DNA from: Halomonas sp. HAL1
GTDB taxonomy: Bacteria > Pseudomonadota > Gammaproteobacteria > Pseudomonadales > Halomonadaceae
Direction: 5' to 3'
Length of the DNA: 64,000 nt
Assembly: GCF_030544485.1 (NCBI RefSeq)
Contig: NZ_CP130610.1
Span: 1,984,001 to 2,048,000, forward strand
Below the pieces are notes generated by a model that ran no database searches, was not told the DNA's origin, and saw only the letters and a program-made list of their open reading frames with translations. This document shows, in pieces, positions 46,353 through 56,938 of this stretch (its first letter is position 1; each line of letters begins with the position of its first letter). Both the position numbers and the translations under genes were made by a program.

Positions 46353-47174
46353 ATGCCAGACGCCACTGCATCCTCTCGTATCGTACCCGATGTGGATCAA
46401 AGCTTGACGGCGCAGCATTTGCGCCACCGAAAGGGGCCTACTTTATGGCCGCTATGGCTATGCTTGTTATTAATCATTGCCCTATTGGGTGCGGCGGCGG
46501 CTGGACTTTGGTACGAACGTGAACGACTGTTAAATGAGTTACATCGGGTAAGCGGCGAAGTATCCAATGTTCATGCTCGCTTGGATTCGGATGACACCGA
46601 TGTACAAGATACGATAACCTTTGTACAAGCTCAGATGTCGACGCTTTTTCAAGAGCAAGAGCAGCTGTCCATTGCGCTGAGCGATACTCGCGAAGAGTTG
46701 TACAGTCTGCTAACCATGAATGAGGACATGGCCTCTAGTGATTCGATCAATTCGTTGCTGCAGCAGTTGAACCAGCTTAATGAGCAAGCTGAGTTGCGTG
46801 ATAGCCAGCTGTTGGCGATGCGGGAATCATTGAATGCCTTGGAACAGGCTGGGACCTCAGGACGGCGAAATTTGATTGAGGAAGTGTCCCACCTTGAGCA
46901 ACTGACCGAACAACGCCTGTCCGAACTGGATAGTCAGGTCAGTAACATTAGCAGTGATTGGGAAGAGCAGTTATCAGCGCAAAGAAGCGCCATTGAGTCG
47001 CGCTTTGATGAGCTGGAGGCTTCTGTTGCTGAGATTGAAGCGTCACCGGATCAAGAGGCTCTGGCGGCATTAGAGCAGGAATGGTCGCAACGCTTGAATT
47101 CGCTAGAGAGTGATGTTCGACAAGTCCGTCAGGCACAGCTTGCCTTTAGTGCCCAGTTAGAAATGCTACGTTAA
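46353..47174 (+). CDS. Membrane-anchored coiled-coil protein of unknown function
   Basis: I do not recognise a family. The 273 residues comprise a cytoplasmic N-terminus of about 27 residues, one transmembrane helix (WLCLLLIIALLGAAAAGLWY), and a long Glu/Gln/Leu-rich, probably coiled-coil periplasmic region to the end. There is no cysteine in the periplasmic part and no C-terminal domain. It begins 9 bases after the UGD-like gene, so it is the third gene of the galU operon. Such proteins often act as scaffolds or chain-length regulators in envelope polysaccharide pathways, but nothing here proves that. Confidence 0.7.
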   Translation: MPDATASSRIVPDVDQSLTAQHLRHRKGPTLWPLWLCLLLIIALLGAAAAGLWYERERLLNELHRVSGEVSNVHARLDSDDTDVQDTITFVQAQMSTLFQEQEQLSIALSDTREELYSLLTMNEDMASSDSINSLLQQLNQLNEQAELRDSQLLAMRESLNALEQAGTSGRRNLIEEVSHLEQLTEQRLSELDSQVSNISSDWEEQLSAQRSAIESRFDELEASVAEIEASPDQEALAALEQEWSQRLNSLESDVRQVRQAQLAFSAQLEMLR

Positions 47175-47304
47175 AAAGTAGCCAAGATAGTTGGGTAGTC
47201 AGGATAGTTGTATCGCATTGATGCGTTCTAGTGCGAAGAACATTCTATAAGTCGTTGAAGTAAATAGATAATGAAGCCGCTGATTTAGGTTAGGATAAAA
47301 ATGT

Positions 47305-49158
47305 ATGGGAAGACAACGGCGATGGACTTCAGCCACCGGTCGCACTGTGTTGGTAGTGCTACCACTATTATACGCATCACATGGGGCATGGGCGTTAGAG
47401 GCGAGCATCACGGGTGTTTCCGATGAGGTCGAAAGTAATATTCGAGCCTATCTACAGAACGTAGAGGCTGAGCAATACACCGAAGCACGTTTAGAAGGTG
47501 AGGTTCGTCAACGTACTGAAGAAGCCATGCGTGTGTATGGTTATTATGAGCCTGATATAACCTTTGAGCATACTGACGATGAGCTTGTATCGCTTGAGAT
47601 TGAACCAGGGCCTCAAATTGAAATTGAAATTTTATCAATTAATGTCGAAGGCGACGCCAGTAACGACCCACCATTTCAACAAGCAGTAGAAGACTTCCCG
47701 CTGGAAGAGGGTGACGCACTGCGGCATGCCCCATGGGAGCGGCTGCGTGGTCAGTTTTCTGGTTTGGCTATCGAGCGGGGTTACTTTGACTGGGGCTTTA
47801 CGGATCGACGTATGGAAGTCCGCCCGTATTTACAAAGTGCGCGCCTCTATATGGATTTTGACAGCGGCCCCCGCTATCAGTTTGGAGAGACTTCAATAAC
47901 AGGTAGCCACATAGAGATCGACCGATTACTCCGTATACAGCCGTTTGAAAGAGGCGATCCCTATCTAGCGCAAACGCTAGCTGACTATAACCAATCGCTT
48001 GCAGAAACCGGCTGGTTTAGCTCAGTGTCAGTGCGGCCGCGACTTGAAACAGCGCAAGAGCTGGCGATTTCTCCGCCTGGTGGCGGAGACGCCTGGTGGA
48101 GCGAGGCGACTGCTTCCCAACCAGAGCGCCCACGAGTCACCGGCGCGGCTTTAACCAGTGCGCTAAGCATCAATAAGCCCAGTGATACGCAGTTACCTAT
48201 TGATGTGAGTGTGGAGCCTGCTGATCGCCACCAGTTTGAAGTCGGCATTGGCTACGCTACCGATGTGGGGCCCCGTCTGCGTTTTGGTTGGGAACAACCA
48301 TGGATCAATCGTTATGGTCATAGTCTTGACCACGACCTCTATTTATCCTCCCCGGAGCAGCGGTTTACCGGGGTATATAACGTTCCGCTAGAAGACCCGC
48401 TGCGTGATAGCTACCGGCTGCAATACGGTATCCGTAATATTGATGATAGTGATACCCAATCATTAGAAGGCACCGTTGAAGTGGCTCGGCGCTGGGAGTT
48501 TGATAACGATTGGGTTCAAACTCTGTACTTCCGTACCACTTATGAAGACTTCGAGCAGGGGGGCGAAGCCGATCAAGTATGGCTGTTTTATCCTGGTATT
48601 CAGTGGTCGCGAACCCGGACACGCCCTCAGCGCTTTCCATTATGGGGCGACCGTCAGCAGCTCTCTTTAGAGTACTCGGATAAGGTTTGGGGGTCGGATG
48701 CACAGTTCACACGCGTTACGGCCGATACGGAATGGATTCGCACTATCGGCAATGATAACCGCTTCCTGGCGCGAGTTAGCTTAGGCGCCATCGAAACCGA
48801 TGACTTTGCCAAAATCCCACCTTCTTTACGCTTTTTTGCCGGTGGCGACCGCAGTGTGCGCGGCTACTCCTATGAAAGCCTTTCGCCACGCAATGAAGAA
48901 GGACGGCTACGGGGCGGCCAACAATTGCTGACCTCAACCCTTGAGTACCAACGGCGTGTCACGGGGGATTGGTGGGCAGCCACCTTCGTGGACAATGGCG
49001 ATGCGTTTGATAACTGGGGACCTAACGATTTGAAAACAGGCGCCGGCGCCGGGGTGCGCTGGGTTTCACCGGTCGGGCCAATTCGCTTTGATATCGCACA
49101 TCCTTTTGACCATGAAGACGATTGGCGTTTGCACTTTTCCATCGGACCGGAATTCTAG
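47305..49158 (+). CDS. tamA: Translocation and assembly module protein TamA
   Basis: A 617-residue outer-membrane protein of the Omp85/BamA family. After a signal peptide (VLVVLPLLYASHGAWA) come three POTRA domains (about residues 35-280; EASITGVSDEVESNIRAYL begins POTRA1) and a 16-strand barrel. GGDRSVRGYSYESLSP is the conserved loop-6 VRGF/Y-type motif, and the chain ends in aromatic FSIGPEF, as outer-membrane barrels do. With TamB it helps move phospholipids or fold outer-membrane proteins. The tamB start lies 9 bases after the stop. Confidence 0.94.
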   Translation: MGRQRRWTSATGRTVLVVLPLLYASHGAWALEASITGVSDEVESNIRAYLQNVEAEQYTEARLEGEVRQRTEEAMRVYGYYEPDITFEHTDDELVSLEIEPGPQIEIEILSINVEGDASNDPPFQQAVEDFPLEEGDALRHAPWERLRGQFSGLAIERGYFDWGFTDRRMEVRPYLQSARLYMDFDSGPRYQFGETSITGSHIEIDRLLRIQPFERGDPYLAQTLADYNQSLAETGWFSSVSVRPRLETAQELAISPPGGGDAWWSEATASQPERPRVTGAALTSALSINKPSDTQLPIDVSVEPADRHQFEVGIGYATDVGPRLRFGWEQPWINRYGHSLDHDLYLSSPEQRFTGVYNVPLEDPLRDSYRLQYGIRNIDDSDTQSLEGTVEVARRWEFDNDWVQTLYFRTTYEDFEQGGEADQVWLFYPGIQWSRTRTRPQRFPLWGDRQQLSLEYSDKVWGSDAQFTRVTADTEWIRTIGNDNRFLARVSLGAIETDDFAKIPPSLRFFAGGDRSVRGYSYESLSPRNEEGRLRGGQQLLTSTLEYQRRVTGDWWAATFVDNGDAFDNWGPNDLKTGAGAGVRWVSPVGPIRFDIAHPFDHEDDWRLHFSIGPEF

Positions 49159-49167
49159 GAGAGAGAT

Positions 49168-52100
49168 TTGCCTCAGGTTGAAACAGCGACATCTGATAAG
49201 CGCCAGCGACTATCACCCAAATACCGTACCTGGCTTCTGTTGTGGAGCCTTTGGCGCCTGATTATCGTATTGCCAATTTGGCTGTTTGGGATTGCGGCGC
49301 TGCTTGTTGGGGTAGCATTATCGCCTTGGGGCACTGGTGTATTGCTCTCTCAGGGGGAGCAGCGGGACTTATTCACCTATGCACACCATGAAGGTGGGCT
49401 GCTTGATCATTTTCTGGTCGAAGATTTCCAATTGCAGTTGGGTGAAACCCGTATCACCGTGGATGAATTTGAGCTTGCGTGGGCGGATGACTGCGTCCTG
49501 GCGGGCCGGTTATGCATCGACACGCTTCGCGTGGTAGGCGCTGATGTTCGTTTAGGTGCATCGGGCGAACAGGAGCCGCCGCCAGAAGAAGAGGGGGCGC
49601 CACTCGCTATTCGTTTTCCCTTCCCGATCGAGCTACGTTCGCTACAGCTTGACGATGTCAGCCTACGCCTTGCCGACGGCACCGAGATCAAATGGCGCTC
49701 GTTAAGCTCAGCGGCTGTTGCCGAAGGCAACCAAGTGCGTCTTGAACCGACCCACTTGGAGCAACCGCGCCTTTATTTGCCACCATCGGCAGGCGTGTTA
49801 CTGACGCAAGCCACTGAAACACCACTTTCTGCTGAGGCTATCGATGCCGCTATATTGCTCCGCGAACCGCAAGACGAGGCCGTACTGGCAGTAGAGTCTC
49901 CAGAAGAGCAGTTAGAAACACGAGAACGGCTGGAATTACCTGACATTACCTTGCCGGTGGATATTCAAATACCCGAATTTACGCTTAACGATTTTCGCCT
50001 GGAAGGCGCCACTGAGTATCACGTGGAACGCCTTCAGCTTGGACTGATGACCGAGGGCGACCGCGTTGAGTTAACCGAACTTGCTGTCGTTACCCCAGAC
50101 GCTGAGGCTGAATTAACCGCAAAGGCGACTTTAAGCAACAGTTACCCACTTGAAGCTCGTTTGAACGTAGAGCTTTTTTTAGCTGAGAGGTTTCCTGAGC
50201 TCGATGGCGAGATCTTGACATTAACGCTGTCTGGCCCACTCGATGCCCTTGAAGCACAGTTGGAAGCATCCGGCGCGGTAAACGCGTCGTTAAACGGCCA
50301 AGTAGACGCCCTAGCCCCTACACTGCCATTTCAAGTGCAGTTACAAAGTGACCAGGTCCAGTGGCCGCTCTCCGTTGACGAAACGGCGCAAGCTAACGGC
50401 GACGGGGCCACCGACCCTTATGTGGTCGATGAGCTGGATATACAGGTGACCGGAAGCCTGAGTGAGTATAGCGCTCAGCTCGCGATGGCCGTTGAGGGCC
50501 CCAGCGTACCGCGTACCCAGATTAACGTCAGCGGTGAGGGTGACCTTGAACACTTTAGCTGGCAGCCGCTTACTCTGGCCGTAGGCGAAAGCTCCCTGCG
50601 CAGTGAAGGCACCGTTAGCTGGTTAGCTCCCTTGCAGGTTAAGGCGAGTATCCGTTTGGATCAGTTCGACCCCTCTCACTTCGTGGATCAGTTAGACGGC
50701 AGTCTGAATGGCGATATTGAATTTTCCTTGTTCCAGCAAGAGAGCCCGCAAGGTGCCGTGTGGGCTGTCAGCGTACCCAACTTGGCGATTGATGGTGTCC
50801 TGCGCGACTACCCCCTGACACTGCAGGCAGCTCTGGACGCCAACAGCAATATGGAGCTGGATATTAAACAGCTGCTGTTTACCCAGGGGGATAACCGGTT
50901 GGAAGCGGCAGGCCAAATCAGCGAACAGGCAATGTCGTTAAATGCCGACATTGCGCTACGCCAACTGCAAACCCTCTCACCAGATCTAGCGGGTAACATT
51001 GTGGGAACGCTGGAGGCTAGCGGTAGTTTTGATCAGCCGCAATTGCTGGCTGACTTACAAGGTGATGGCGTGCGTTTCGGCGAAAATCGCATTGAACGGC
51101 TCACGCTAAATGCCGATGTGCAGGGAATCGATGATCCTACCCTTGATGTGCAACTGGCCCTACAAAACGTCAATGCCGTTGGCCAGGCGCTGTCTGCCAT
51201 GAACGTTAATTTAGCCGGGCGTCTCTCAGAGCACCGTCTTGAGCTTAATGCCCAGGGTACGGACAACAACGTATTAAGTCGCGCGCAACTCGCCCTTGAT
51301 GGGCGTTTTGATCAGCCGAATCAATTGTATCAGGCTCGGGTAACGCCACTGGAAATCGATTCCGAAGCTGGCGATATTCGCCTTGAAGCACCCTTGGATC
51401 TCCGTTACAACTTGGCCGGCGGTCAGGCGAACCTTTCATCCTTCTGCCTACGTCGTGAGCAGGGCGGCTTGGTCTGTTCTGAAGAGGAAATAAATGCTTC
51501 GGCGCAACAGGGCAACGCCGTCCTTTCATTACGTGAAGTGCCTATGGAAATGCTGGAGCCTTTTTTACCCGAAGAGTGGCAGTTAGAAGGCGACACAACG
51601 GCGGATATTAACGTTAATTGGCGCCAGGGCGGTGCACAGTGGCAGGCAAATCTACAGGTGCTAAGTGAACTCGCAGTAACGGCCATCAATGATTATGGTC
51701 AGCCCGTGCAACTGCCAGAAATCAATTTAGACGCCCAGATTGAGGCTAACCAAGCACAAGCGGATGCCAATGTAACGCTTTCCCTTGCCGAGGCAGGCGA
51801 TCTAAACCTGGATTTATCGATCAATGATCCACTAGGGGCAGGCGAGCTAGATGGGGAGCTGCGTGCAAACGATGTTTCGCTGCAACCTTATCGCCCTATG
51901 CTCGTCGGGATGGATCAATTGGAAGGAGATCTGACAGGTAGAGTGCAAATTTCGGGCACTACCGATCAGCCCGGCTTGCAGGGCCAGCTTGGGTTGCGTG
52001 AAATTCGTGTAAACGGTCCTGATATTCCCGTTGACGTACAAGATGGAGAGTTGCTGGTTTCCTTTGATGGTGAGCAGGGCGATATTGACGGTTATCTGGC

Positions 52101-53211
52101 GGCCGAGCGCGGGCGTTTGGAAATCACCGGTGATGCTTACTGGCCAAGCGGTGACGACTGGCGCATTGGCGTCGATCTAAATGCTGTTCAAGAGCCTATT
52201 CTGATCGTATTACCACAGTTTGGTCGTCTAGAAGCGGCGCCTGATGTTCGTGTTCGTGTGACCCCAGAAAGGCTGCAAGTAAGGGGAGATATCAACTTAC
52301 CCTGGGCAAGACTGGAAATTGGCGATATGCCGTCTTCGGCAGTTACGCCTAGCGGTGATGAAGTGATTATCACCGAGCGCGACGATCGGCAGGCAGAAAT
52401 TGAGGCACAGCGTGCTGCCGCCAATGGTGATGAGCCTAGCGCTGCAGATGAACTATCCGCTACCGGCATGGCCCTTGATGTGCTGGTCACGCTAACGCTG
52501 GGCAGTGATATGCAGCTATCGGCCTACGGCTTAGAATCCGGATTGGGAGGTTCATTAGAAATTCGCCAAAGTGGCGGTGCATTACAGCTATTTGGCGATG
52601 TCAATTTAGTTGATGGGCGCTTCCAGGCGTTCGGTCAAGACTTGGTCATTCGCCGCGGTGAACTACTGTTTAGCGGGCCCCCTGGGCTACCTACCCTCGA
52701 CTTTGAGGCCATCCGTCATCCCGACGTCACCGAAGATGACGTTATTGCTGGCCTGCGTGTCACCGGTAATGCCGAAGCCCCCAATGTACTGATCTTCTCC
52801 GAACCAGCAATGGATGAAACGCGCGCACTTTCATACCTACTACGGGGACGCGCCCCGGATGCCTCCGGTGGTGGGGTGGATAGCGCACTGACCACGGCGT
52901 TGATTGGTATGTCATTAGGACGCACCGGTGGCGCAGTGGGCTCAATTGGCGAGGCTTTCGGCATTGATGACTTAACCCTGGATACCACCGGCGCAGGCGA
53001 TGACAGCCAAGTCGCCGTCAGTGGTCAATTGACCGACGACCTTAGGATTAGTTACGGCGTGGGAATTTTCTCGCCGATTGCAGAACTAACACTACGCTAT
53101 ACGCTGTGGCGTAATCTTTATCTTCAGGCCGTATCGGGTGCCAATCAGGCGGTGGACTTGATCTACACCTTTACCCGTTCCGGTGACCCAAAAATCTTAC
53201 AGCAGCAATGA
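49168..53211 (+). CDS. tamB: Translocation and assembly module protein TamB (AsmA-like)
   Basis: A 1347-residue AsmA-like protein anchored by one N-terminal helix ([20 protein letters not shown], about residues 31-50) and spanning the periplasm as a beta-taco groove; the TamB C-terminal domain (about 1000-1347, ending in aromatic residues and QQ) contacts TamA. It carries lipids between membranes. The start is TTG at 49168: AGGAGAGAG, which overlaps the tamA stop, is correctly placed and no ATG is close by. The 3' end overlaps an ATG (53208) by four bases. Confidence 0.93.
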   Translation: MPQVETATSDKRQRLSPKYRTWLLLWSLWRLIIVLPIWLFGIAALLVGVALSPWGTGVLLSQGEQRDLFTYAHHEGGLLDHFLVEDFQLQLGETRITVDEFELAWADDCVLAGRLCIDTLRVVGADVRLGASGEQEPPPEEEGAPLAIRFPFPIELRSLQLDDVSLRLADGTEIKWRSLSSAAVAEGNQVRLEPTHLEQPRLYLPPSAGVLLTQATETPLSAEAIDAAILLREPQDEAVLAVESPEEQLETRERLELPDITLPVDIQIPEFTLNDFRLEGATEYHVERLQLGLMTEGDRVELTELAVVTPDAEAELTAKATLSNSYPLEARLNVELFLAERFPELDGEILTLTLSGPLDALEAQLEASGAVNASLNGQVDALAPTLPFQVQLQSDQVQWPLSVDETAQANGDGATDPYVVDELDIQVTGSLSEYSAQLAMAVEGPSVPRTQINVSGEGDLEHFSWQPLTLAVGESSLRSEGTVSWLAPLQVKASIRLDQFDPSHFVDQLDGSLNGDIEFSLFQQESPQGAVWAVSVPNLAIDGVLRDYPLTLQAALDANSNMELDIKQLLFTQGDNRLEAAGQISEQAMSLNADIALRQLQTLSPDLAGNIVGTLEASGSFDQPQLLADLQGDGVRFGENRIERLTLNADVQGIDDPTLDVQLALQNVNAVGQALSAMNVNLAGRLSEHRLELNAQGTDNNVLSRAQLALDGRFDQPNQLYQARVTPLEIDSEAGDIRLEAPLDLRYNLAGGQANLSSFCLRREQGGLVCSEEEINASAQQGNAVLSLREVPMEMLEPFLPEEWQLEGDTTADINVNWRQGGAQWQANLQVLSELAVTAINDYGQPVQLPEINLDAQIEANQAQADANVTLSLAEAGDLNLDLSINDPLGAGELDGELRANDVSLQPYRPMLVGMDQLEGDLTGRVQISGTTDQPGLQGQLGLREIRVNGPDIPVDVQDGELLVSFDGEQGDIDGYLAAERGRLEITGDAYWPSGDDWRIGVDLNAVQEPILIVLPQFGRLEAAPDVRVRVTPERLQVRGDINLPWARLEIGDMPSSAVTPSGDEVIITERDDRQAEIEAQRAAANGDEPSAADELSATGMALDVLVTLTLGSDMQLSAYGLESGLGGSLEIRQSGGALQLFGDVNLVDGRFQAFGQDLVIRRGELLFSGPPGLPTLDFEAIRHPDVTEDDVIAGLRVTGNAEAPNVLIFSEPAMDETRALSYLLRGRAPDASGGGVDSALTTALIGMSLGRTGGAVGSIGEAFGIDDLTLDTTGAGDDSQVAVSGQLTDDLRISYGVGIFSPIAELTLRYTLWRNLYLQAVSGANQAVDLIYTFTRSGDPKILQQQ

Positions 53212-53222
53212 GTGAGGGCGAT

Positions 53223-53849
53223 ATGTCGCTATTTTCTTCTTCAAGTACCAGTCGTGTATTGCCTGGCCGTGATACCCCTATAGAGACCAGCGATGTTCAC
53301 ACCATCAGCGGGCATTCGTTGCATCCATCGTTTTCAGAGGGCCATGAAGAGATTGTGCTGGGAATGGGCTGCTTCTGGGGTGTTGAACGGCTGTTTTGGC
53401 AATTGCCCGGCGTCTATGTGACCGCGGCAGGTTATGCCGGTGGTGAAACGCCCAACCCCACCTATGATGAGACCTGCACGGGGCGTACCGGCCACACCGA
53501 GGTGGTGAGGGTGGTCTACGATCCTAAGCAGGTCGACCTGGAATCGCTGCTACAGGTGTTCTGGGAACAGCACGATCCTACCCAGGGAAATCGCCAGGGC
53601 AACGATATTGGATCGCAGTATCGTTCAGCTATTTTCACCACCAGCGAGGCTCAGCAAGCAGCCGCTGAACAGAGCGCGTCCGCCTTTCAGCAGGCGCTCA
53701 ACAAGGCAGGCAAAGGGCAAATCACTACCGAAATAAAACCGCTTGAAGCGTTTTATTATGCAGAGGCTTACCATCAGCAGTATCTCGATAAAAACCCCAA
53801 TGGCTACTGCGGCCTAAAAGGCACCGGTGTGACGTGTCCGATAGGCTAA
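53223..53849 (+). CDS. msrA: Peptide methionine-(S)-S-oxide reductase MsrA
   Basis: A 208-residue enzyme that repairs methionine-S-sulfoxide. The catalytic Cys lies in [12 protein letters not shown], with [21 protein letters not shown] and YRSAIF following; the resolving cysteines are in GYCGLKG and VTCPIG at the C-terminus. ATG 53223 is preferred over ATG 53208 because it gives the E. coli-like MSLF start and has GAGGG just upstream. It follows tamB directly and probably shares its transcript. Confidence 0.94.
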   Translation: MSLFSSSSTSRVLPGRDTPIETSDVHTISGHSLHPSFSEGHEEIVLGMGCFWGVERLFWQLPGVYVTAAGYAGGETPNPTYDETCTGRTGHTEVVRVVYDPKQVDLESLLQVFWEQHDPTQGNRQGNDIGSQYRSAIFTTSEAQQAAAEQSASAFQQALNKAGKGQITTEIKPLEAFYYAEAYHQQYLDKNPNGYCGLKGTGVTCPIG

Positions 53850-53896
53850 AAGCGAGTTTTAACCAAGCTAACCAGCGCATTATAAAGGAAGCCATT

Positions 53897-54427
53897 ATGC
53901 AGCAGCGTTATCACCGAAAGCGGGCTTTCCAGCGTAGCGCGATAGGCAGCACTTTGGTACTGCTACTGTGTGCGCCGTTATCCTGGGCGAGCGAGGAGGC
54001 CACTAGCGAGCTTTCGATGCCTCAAACCGTTGGCGACACTCAGTTCGCCAGCGAGCGTGAAGCAGTGATGTGGCGCCAGCAAGAGCTCAAAGATATTGAA
54101 AGCCTGGTTCGTCAGCTGCGTTTTGACTTAATTAACAATCAAGATGTAGAGGCTGCCGCCCCGCGCTTAACGGAACTCCAAGAGCGTACGACTGCCCAGC
54201 AGTTACTACCTGCCTTTATTGAGGGTACGCATGGCGGTGGTTCTGAGGCGCGCGCCTCTATTTGGGAAGAGTGGAATGAGTTTGCCGCTGGCTTTACTGA
54301 CCTTGAGGATAAAATCACTCAGTTGGTTGAGGTCGCCGAACAGGGGGATACCCGTAACACGGCGCGAGCACTTTCAGAGGTAGGCGCTAGCTGCAAGAGT
54401 TGCCATCGCGCCTACCGTTATGACTAG
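53897..54427 (+). CDS. Cytochrome c' (class II c-type cytochrome)
   Basis: A 176-residue periplasmic heme protein. A signal peptide (STLVLLLCAPLSWASE) precedes a four-helix-bundle region, and the single heme-binding motif CKSCH lies at the extreme C-terminus (GASCKSCHRAYRYD), the class II pattern. Cytochromes c' bind NO or CO and protect against nitrosative stress or carry electrons. AAGGA lies before the ATG at 53897; the upstream frame from 53834 overlaps msrA and is rejected. It converges on the carbonic anhydrase gene. Confidence 0.88.
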   Translation: MQQRYHRKRAFQRSAIGSTLVLLLCAPLSWASEEATSELSMPQTVGDTQFASEREAVMWRQQELKDIESLVRQLRFDLINNQDVEAAAPRLTELQERTTAQQLLPAFIEGTHGGGSEARASIWEEWNEFAAGFTDLEDKITQLVEVAEQGDTRNTARALSEVGASCKSCHRAYRYD

Positions 54428-54454
54428 CGTCTCAGTAGGCGCTAAAAGAGAGAC

Positions 54455-55102
54455 TTAATCGCCTGATTGTATGCGGTCAATGCGGTAAAGCGTTTCCACT
54501 TGCTCTAAGCCACTGATGGTGCAATTCAGGTCTTTAACACGACCATCACTTAAACCGTAAACCCAGCCATGTACCGAGATTTGCTGCCCGCGCTGCCAGG
54601 CGCGCTGCAAAATCTTGGTACGGCACAAGCTATTCACCTGCGCTTTAACGTTGAGCTCGCACATACGGTCAATTTGGTCTTCCAGAGGAAGATGATCTAG
54701 CGAATCACGGTGACGGTTGTACTGTTCGCGAACCGAATGTAGCCAATAATCAACTACGCCGCATTCGCCTCCCATCATGGCGGCCTTAATGCCTCCACAA
54801 CCATAGTGTCCGACAATCATAATATGGCTGACTTTAAGCACATCCACCGCGTACTGAACCACCGACAGGGCGTTCATATCCGTATGGTGGAGCAGGTTCG
54901 CTACATTGCGATGAACGAAGACTTCCCCAGGCGGCAGCGCAATAATTTGATTGGCGGGCACACGGCTATCCGAACAGCCAATCCATAAATAGTCAGGGTT
55001 TTGCTGACTCGAAAGCCGTTTAAAGTAGTCGGGGTCCTCTTCGCACATGCGCTCAGCCCAGGCACGATTGTTATCGAGAAGCGTCGAGATAGAGTCAGAC
55101 AT
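54455..55102 (-). CDS. can: Beta-class carbonic anhydrase
   Basis: A 215-residue zinc enzyme that interconverts CO2 and bicarbonate. The zinc ligands are Cys43 (IGCSDSRVPAN, with the Asp-Arg dyad at 45-47), His99 and Cys102 (GHYGCGG). Length and sequence match E. coli Can. It supplies bicarbonate for carboxylases. It appears monocistronic and divergent from glutathione reductase. Confidence 0.95.
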   Translation of the reverse strand: MSDSISTLLDNNRAWAERMCEEDPDYFKRLSSQQNPDYLWIGCSDSRVPANQIIALPPGEVFVHRNVANLLHHTDMNALSVVQYAVDVLKVSHIMIVGHYGCGGIKAAMMGGECGVVDYWLHSVREQYNRHRDSLDHLPLEDQIDRMCELNVKAQVNSLCRTKILQRAWQRGQQISVHGWVYGLSDGRVKDLNCTISGLEQVETLYRIDRIQSGD

Positions 55103-55288
55103 AGAGTCTCCAGCAAGATTAAATAGAGTTAAGTCGCTGATCGAAAAGCGGAATAATAAATCTTAGTCAGTATAAGGGATTGGACAGTATAAAATAGCAG
55201 CAAATGGTTTTAACCTCCCCCGACAGTCAGGTCAATATCCTTGTTTGGCCGTCAGGGGTAGGAATATTTAACTTCACAGGAGTAAACG

Positions 55289-56671
55289 ATGGCAGACGTT
55301 TCCGAATACGAATATGACCTCCTGGTGATTGGTGCAGGCTCCGGTGGCGTGCGTGCTGCGCGTATGGCAGCCGCCGCCGGTGCCAGAGTAGCGATTGCCG
55401 AAGACCGATACCTGGGGGGGACCTGTGTCAACGTTGGCTGTGTGCCCAAAAAACTTTACTCATACGCCGCCCATTTTCACGACAGCTTTGATGACTCGGC
55501 CGGTTTTGGCTGGCAGTTGCCTGGCCCGGCCAGCTTTGACTGGGCGACGCTGCGTGATAATAAAATAAGCGAAATCAAACGGCTAAACGGTATTTATCAG
55601 CGCATGCTGGAAGGCGCCGGGGTAACACTTTTTAATGCCCGAGCTCGGCTGGCTGATGCGAATACAGTGACGTTGAGCGGAGAGCATGGTGATATTTCGA
55701 TAAGCGCAGAAAAAATCCTGGTGGCCACGGGTGGGTGGCCATGGGTGCCCGATTTTCCGGGTAGTGAATATGCGCTGGACTCCAACCAAATCTTTGATCT
55801 TGATACGTTTCCCAAGCGCTTTTTAGTTTTGGGTGGCGGTTACATCGCGGTCGAGTTCTCCAGTATTTTCAACGGGCTTGGCAGCGAGACACACCTCATC
55901 TACCGTGGCGAACTGTTCCTGAAAGGATTTGATCAACAGGTTCGTGAATTCACTTGTGCCGAAATGGAAAGAAAAGGGGTCAACCTCCACTTCAACACCA
56001 ATATTGAGCGTATTGAAGCCACCCAGAATGCCTACAACGTTCATCTAACCGATGGGCAGGTAATGGAAGTCGATGTGGTGCTGGCGGCAACTGGGCGCAA
56101 AGCTAATATAAAAGACCTGGGTCTGGAGGCGCTGGGTATTAACCTGAATGAGCAGGGCAAGATCCCTGTCAACGATCGTTTTGAAACGGCGCAACCGTCG
56201 ATTCTTGCGCTAGGCGACTTAATCGCCGGCCCTGAACTGACGCCTGTGGCTTTGGCAGAAGCGATGCAGCTGGTGGATGTCCACTTTGCCGACACCGTCC
56301 CCCAGCCGCTCGATTACACCACGATTCCAACCGCTGTTTTTTGCCACCCTAACATCGGTACGGTAGGGCTCTCCGAAGAGGCGGCACGTGAAAAATTCAC
56401 CAATATCCGCGTTTATAGCACCAATTTTCGGGCCATGAAGCACACCTTGTCGGGTAGCCAAGAGCGCACCTTAATGAAATTGGTGGTAGACGATGCCACT
56501 GATGTGGTGGTCGGGGCCCATATGGTGGGCGACGACGCAGGTGAAATCATTCAGGGTATCGCTATCGCGGTAAGGGCAGGCCTTACCAAGCATGACTTTG
56601 ACCGCACTGTGGGTATCCACCCAACGGGAGCAGAGGAGTTCGTCACCATGCGTACGCTAACGCGTACTTGA
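55289..56671 (+). CDS. gor: Glutathione reductase
   Basis: A 460-residue flavoenzyme that reduces glutathione disulfide with NADPH. FAD motif VIGAGSGGVRAARMAA, redox disulfide Cys46/Cys51 in GGTCVNVGCVPKK, second nucleotide motif GGGYIAVEFSSIF and the catalytic HPTGAEE at the C-terminus are all present. AGGAG precedes the ATG. It feeds the glutaredoxin system. A good terminator follows. Confidence 0.95.
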   Translation: MADVSEYEYDLLVIGAGSGGVRAARMAAAAGARVAIAEDRYLGGTCVNVGCVPKKLYSYAAHFHDSFDDSAGFGWQLPGPASFDWATLRDNKISEIKRLNGIYQRMLEGAGVTLFNARARLADANTVTLSGEHGDISISAEKILVATGGWPWVPDFPGSEYALDSNQIFDLDTFPKRFLVLGGGYIAVEFSSIFNGLGSETHLIYRGELFLKGFDQQVREFTCAEMERKGVNLHFNTNIERIEATQNAYNVHLTDGQVMEVDVVLAATGRKANIKDLGLEALGINLNEQGKIPVNDRFETAQPSILALGDLIAGPELTPVALAEAMQLVDVHFADTVPQPLDYTTIPTAVFCHPNIGTVGLSEEAAREKFTNIRVYSTNFRAMKHTLSGSQERTLMKLVVDDATDVVVGAHMVGDDAGEIIQGIAIAVRAGLTKHDFDRTVGIHPTGAEEFVTMRTLTRT

Positions 56672-56731
56672 TTCGTTGCTTATGTTGCTGAGCTGGATGC
56701 CCTTTAAGACATCACATGTGAAAACAGATTT

Positions 56732-56759
56732 AGGTGTGCCCGTTGGCACGCCTTTTTTT
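56732..56759 (+). terminator. Rho-independent terminator after gor
   Basis: A 9-bp stem with G-T pairs (56732-56740 with 56745-56753), loop CGTT, followed directly by TTTTTT. It separates gor from ectABC. Confidence 0.85.
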
Positions 56760-56877
56760 GTCGGCGAGTTGGGCTATTCTAAATCAGTAAAGACGGATTT
56801 GAGCGCGAGCAGATAGCTAACAAGCCGTCTCTCATAACAAAAAATTATGGAAAGTAGGGTGGTGAATAATATGGTTT

Positions 56878-56906
56878 TTGAATTGCTCATAATCAGCTGT
56901 TATAAT
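56878..56906 (+). promoter_or_regulatory. ectA: Putative sigma-70-type promoter of ectABC
   Basis: TTGAAT (56878-56883), an exact 17-base spacer and TATAAT (56901-56906), 32 bases before the ectA ATG. The surrounding region (56820-56935) is markedly AT-rich compared with the chromosome, as is usual for osmotically controlled ect promoters. Osmotic induction is known for the operon in Halomonas; the binding factors cannot be read here. Confidence 0.65.
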
Positions 56907-56938
56907 AATCATCAAATTCGCTACAGCGAAGCATAACT

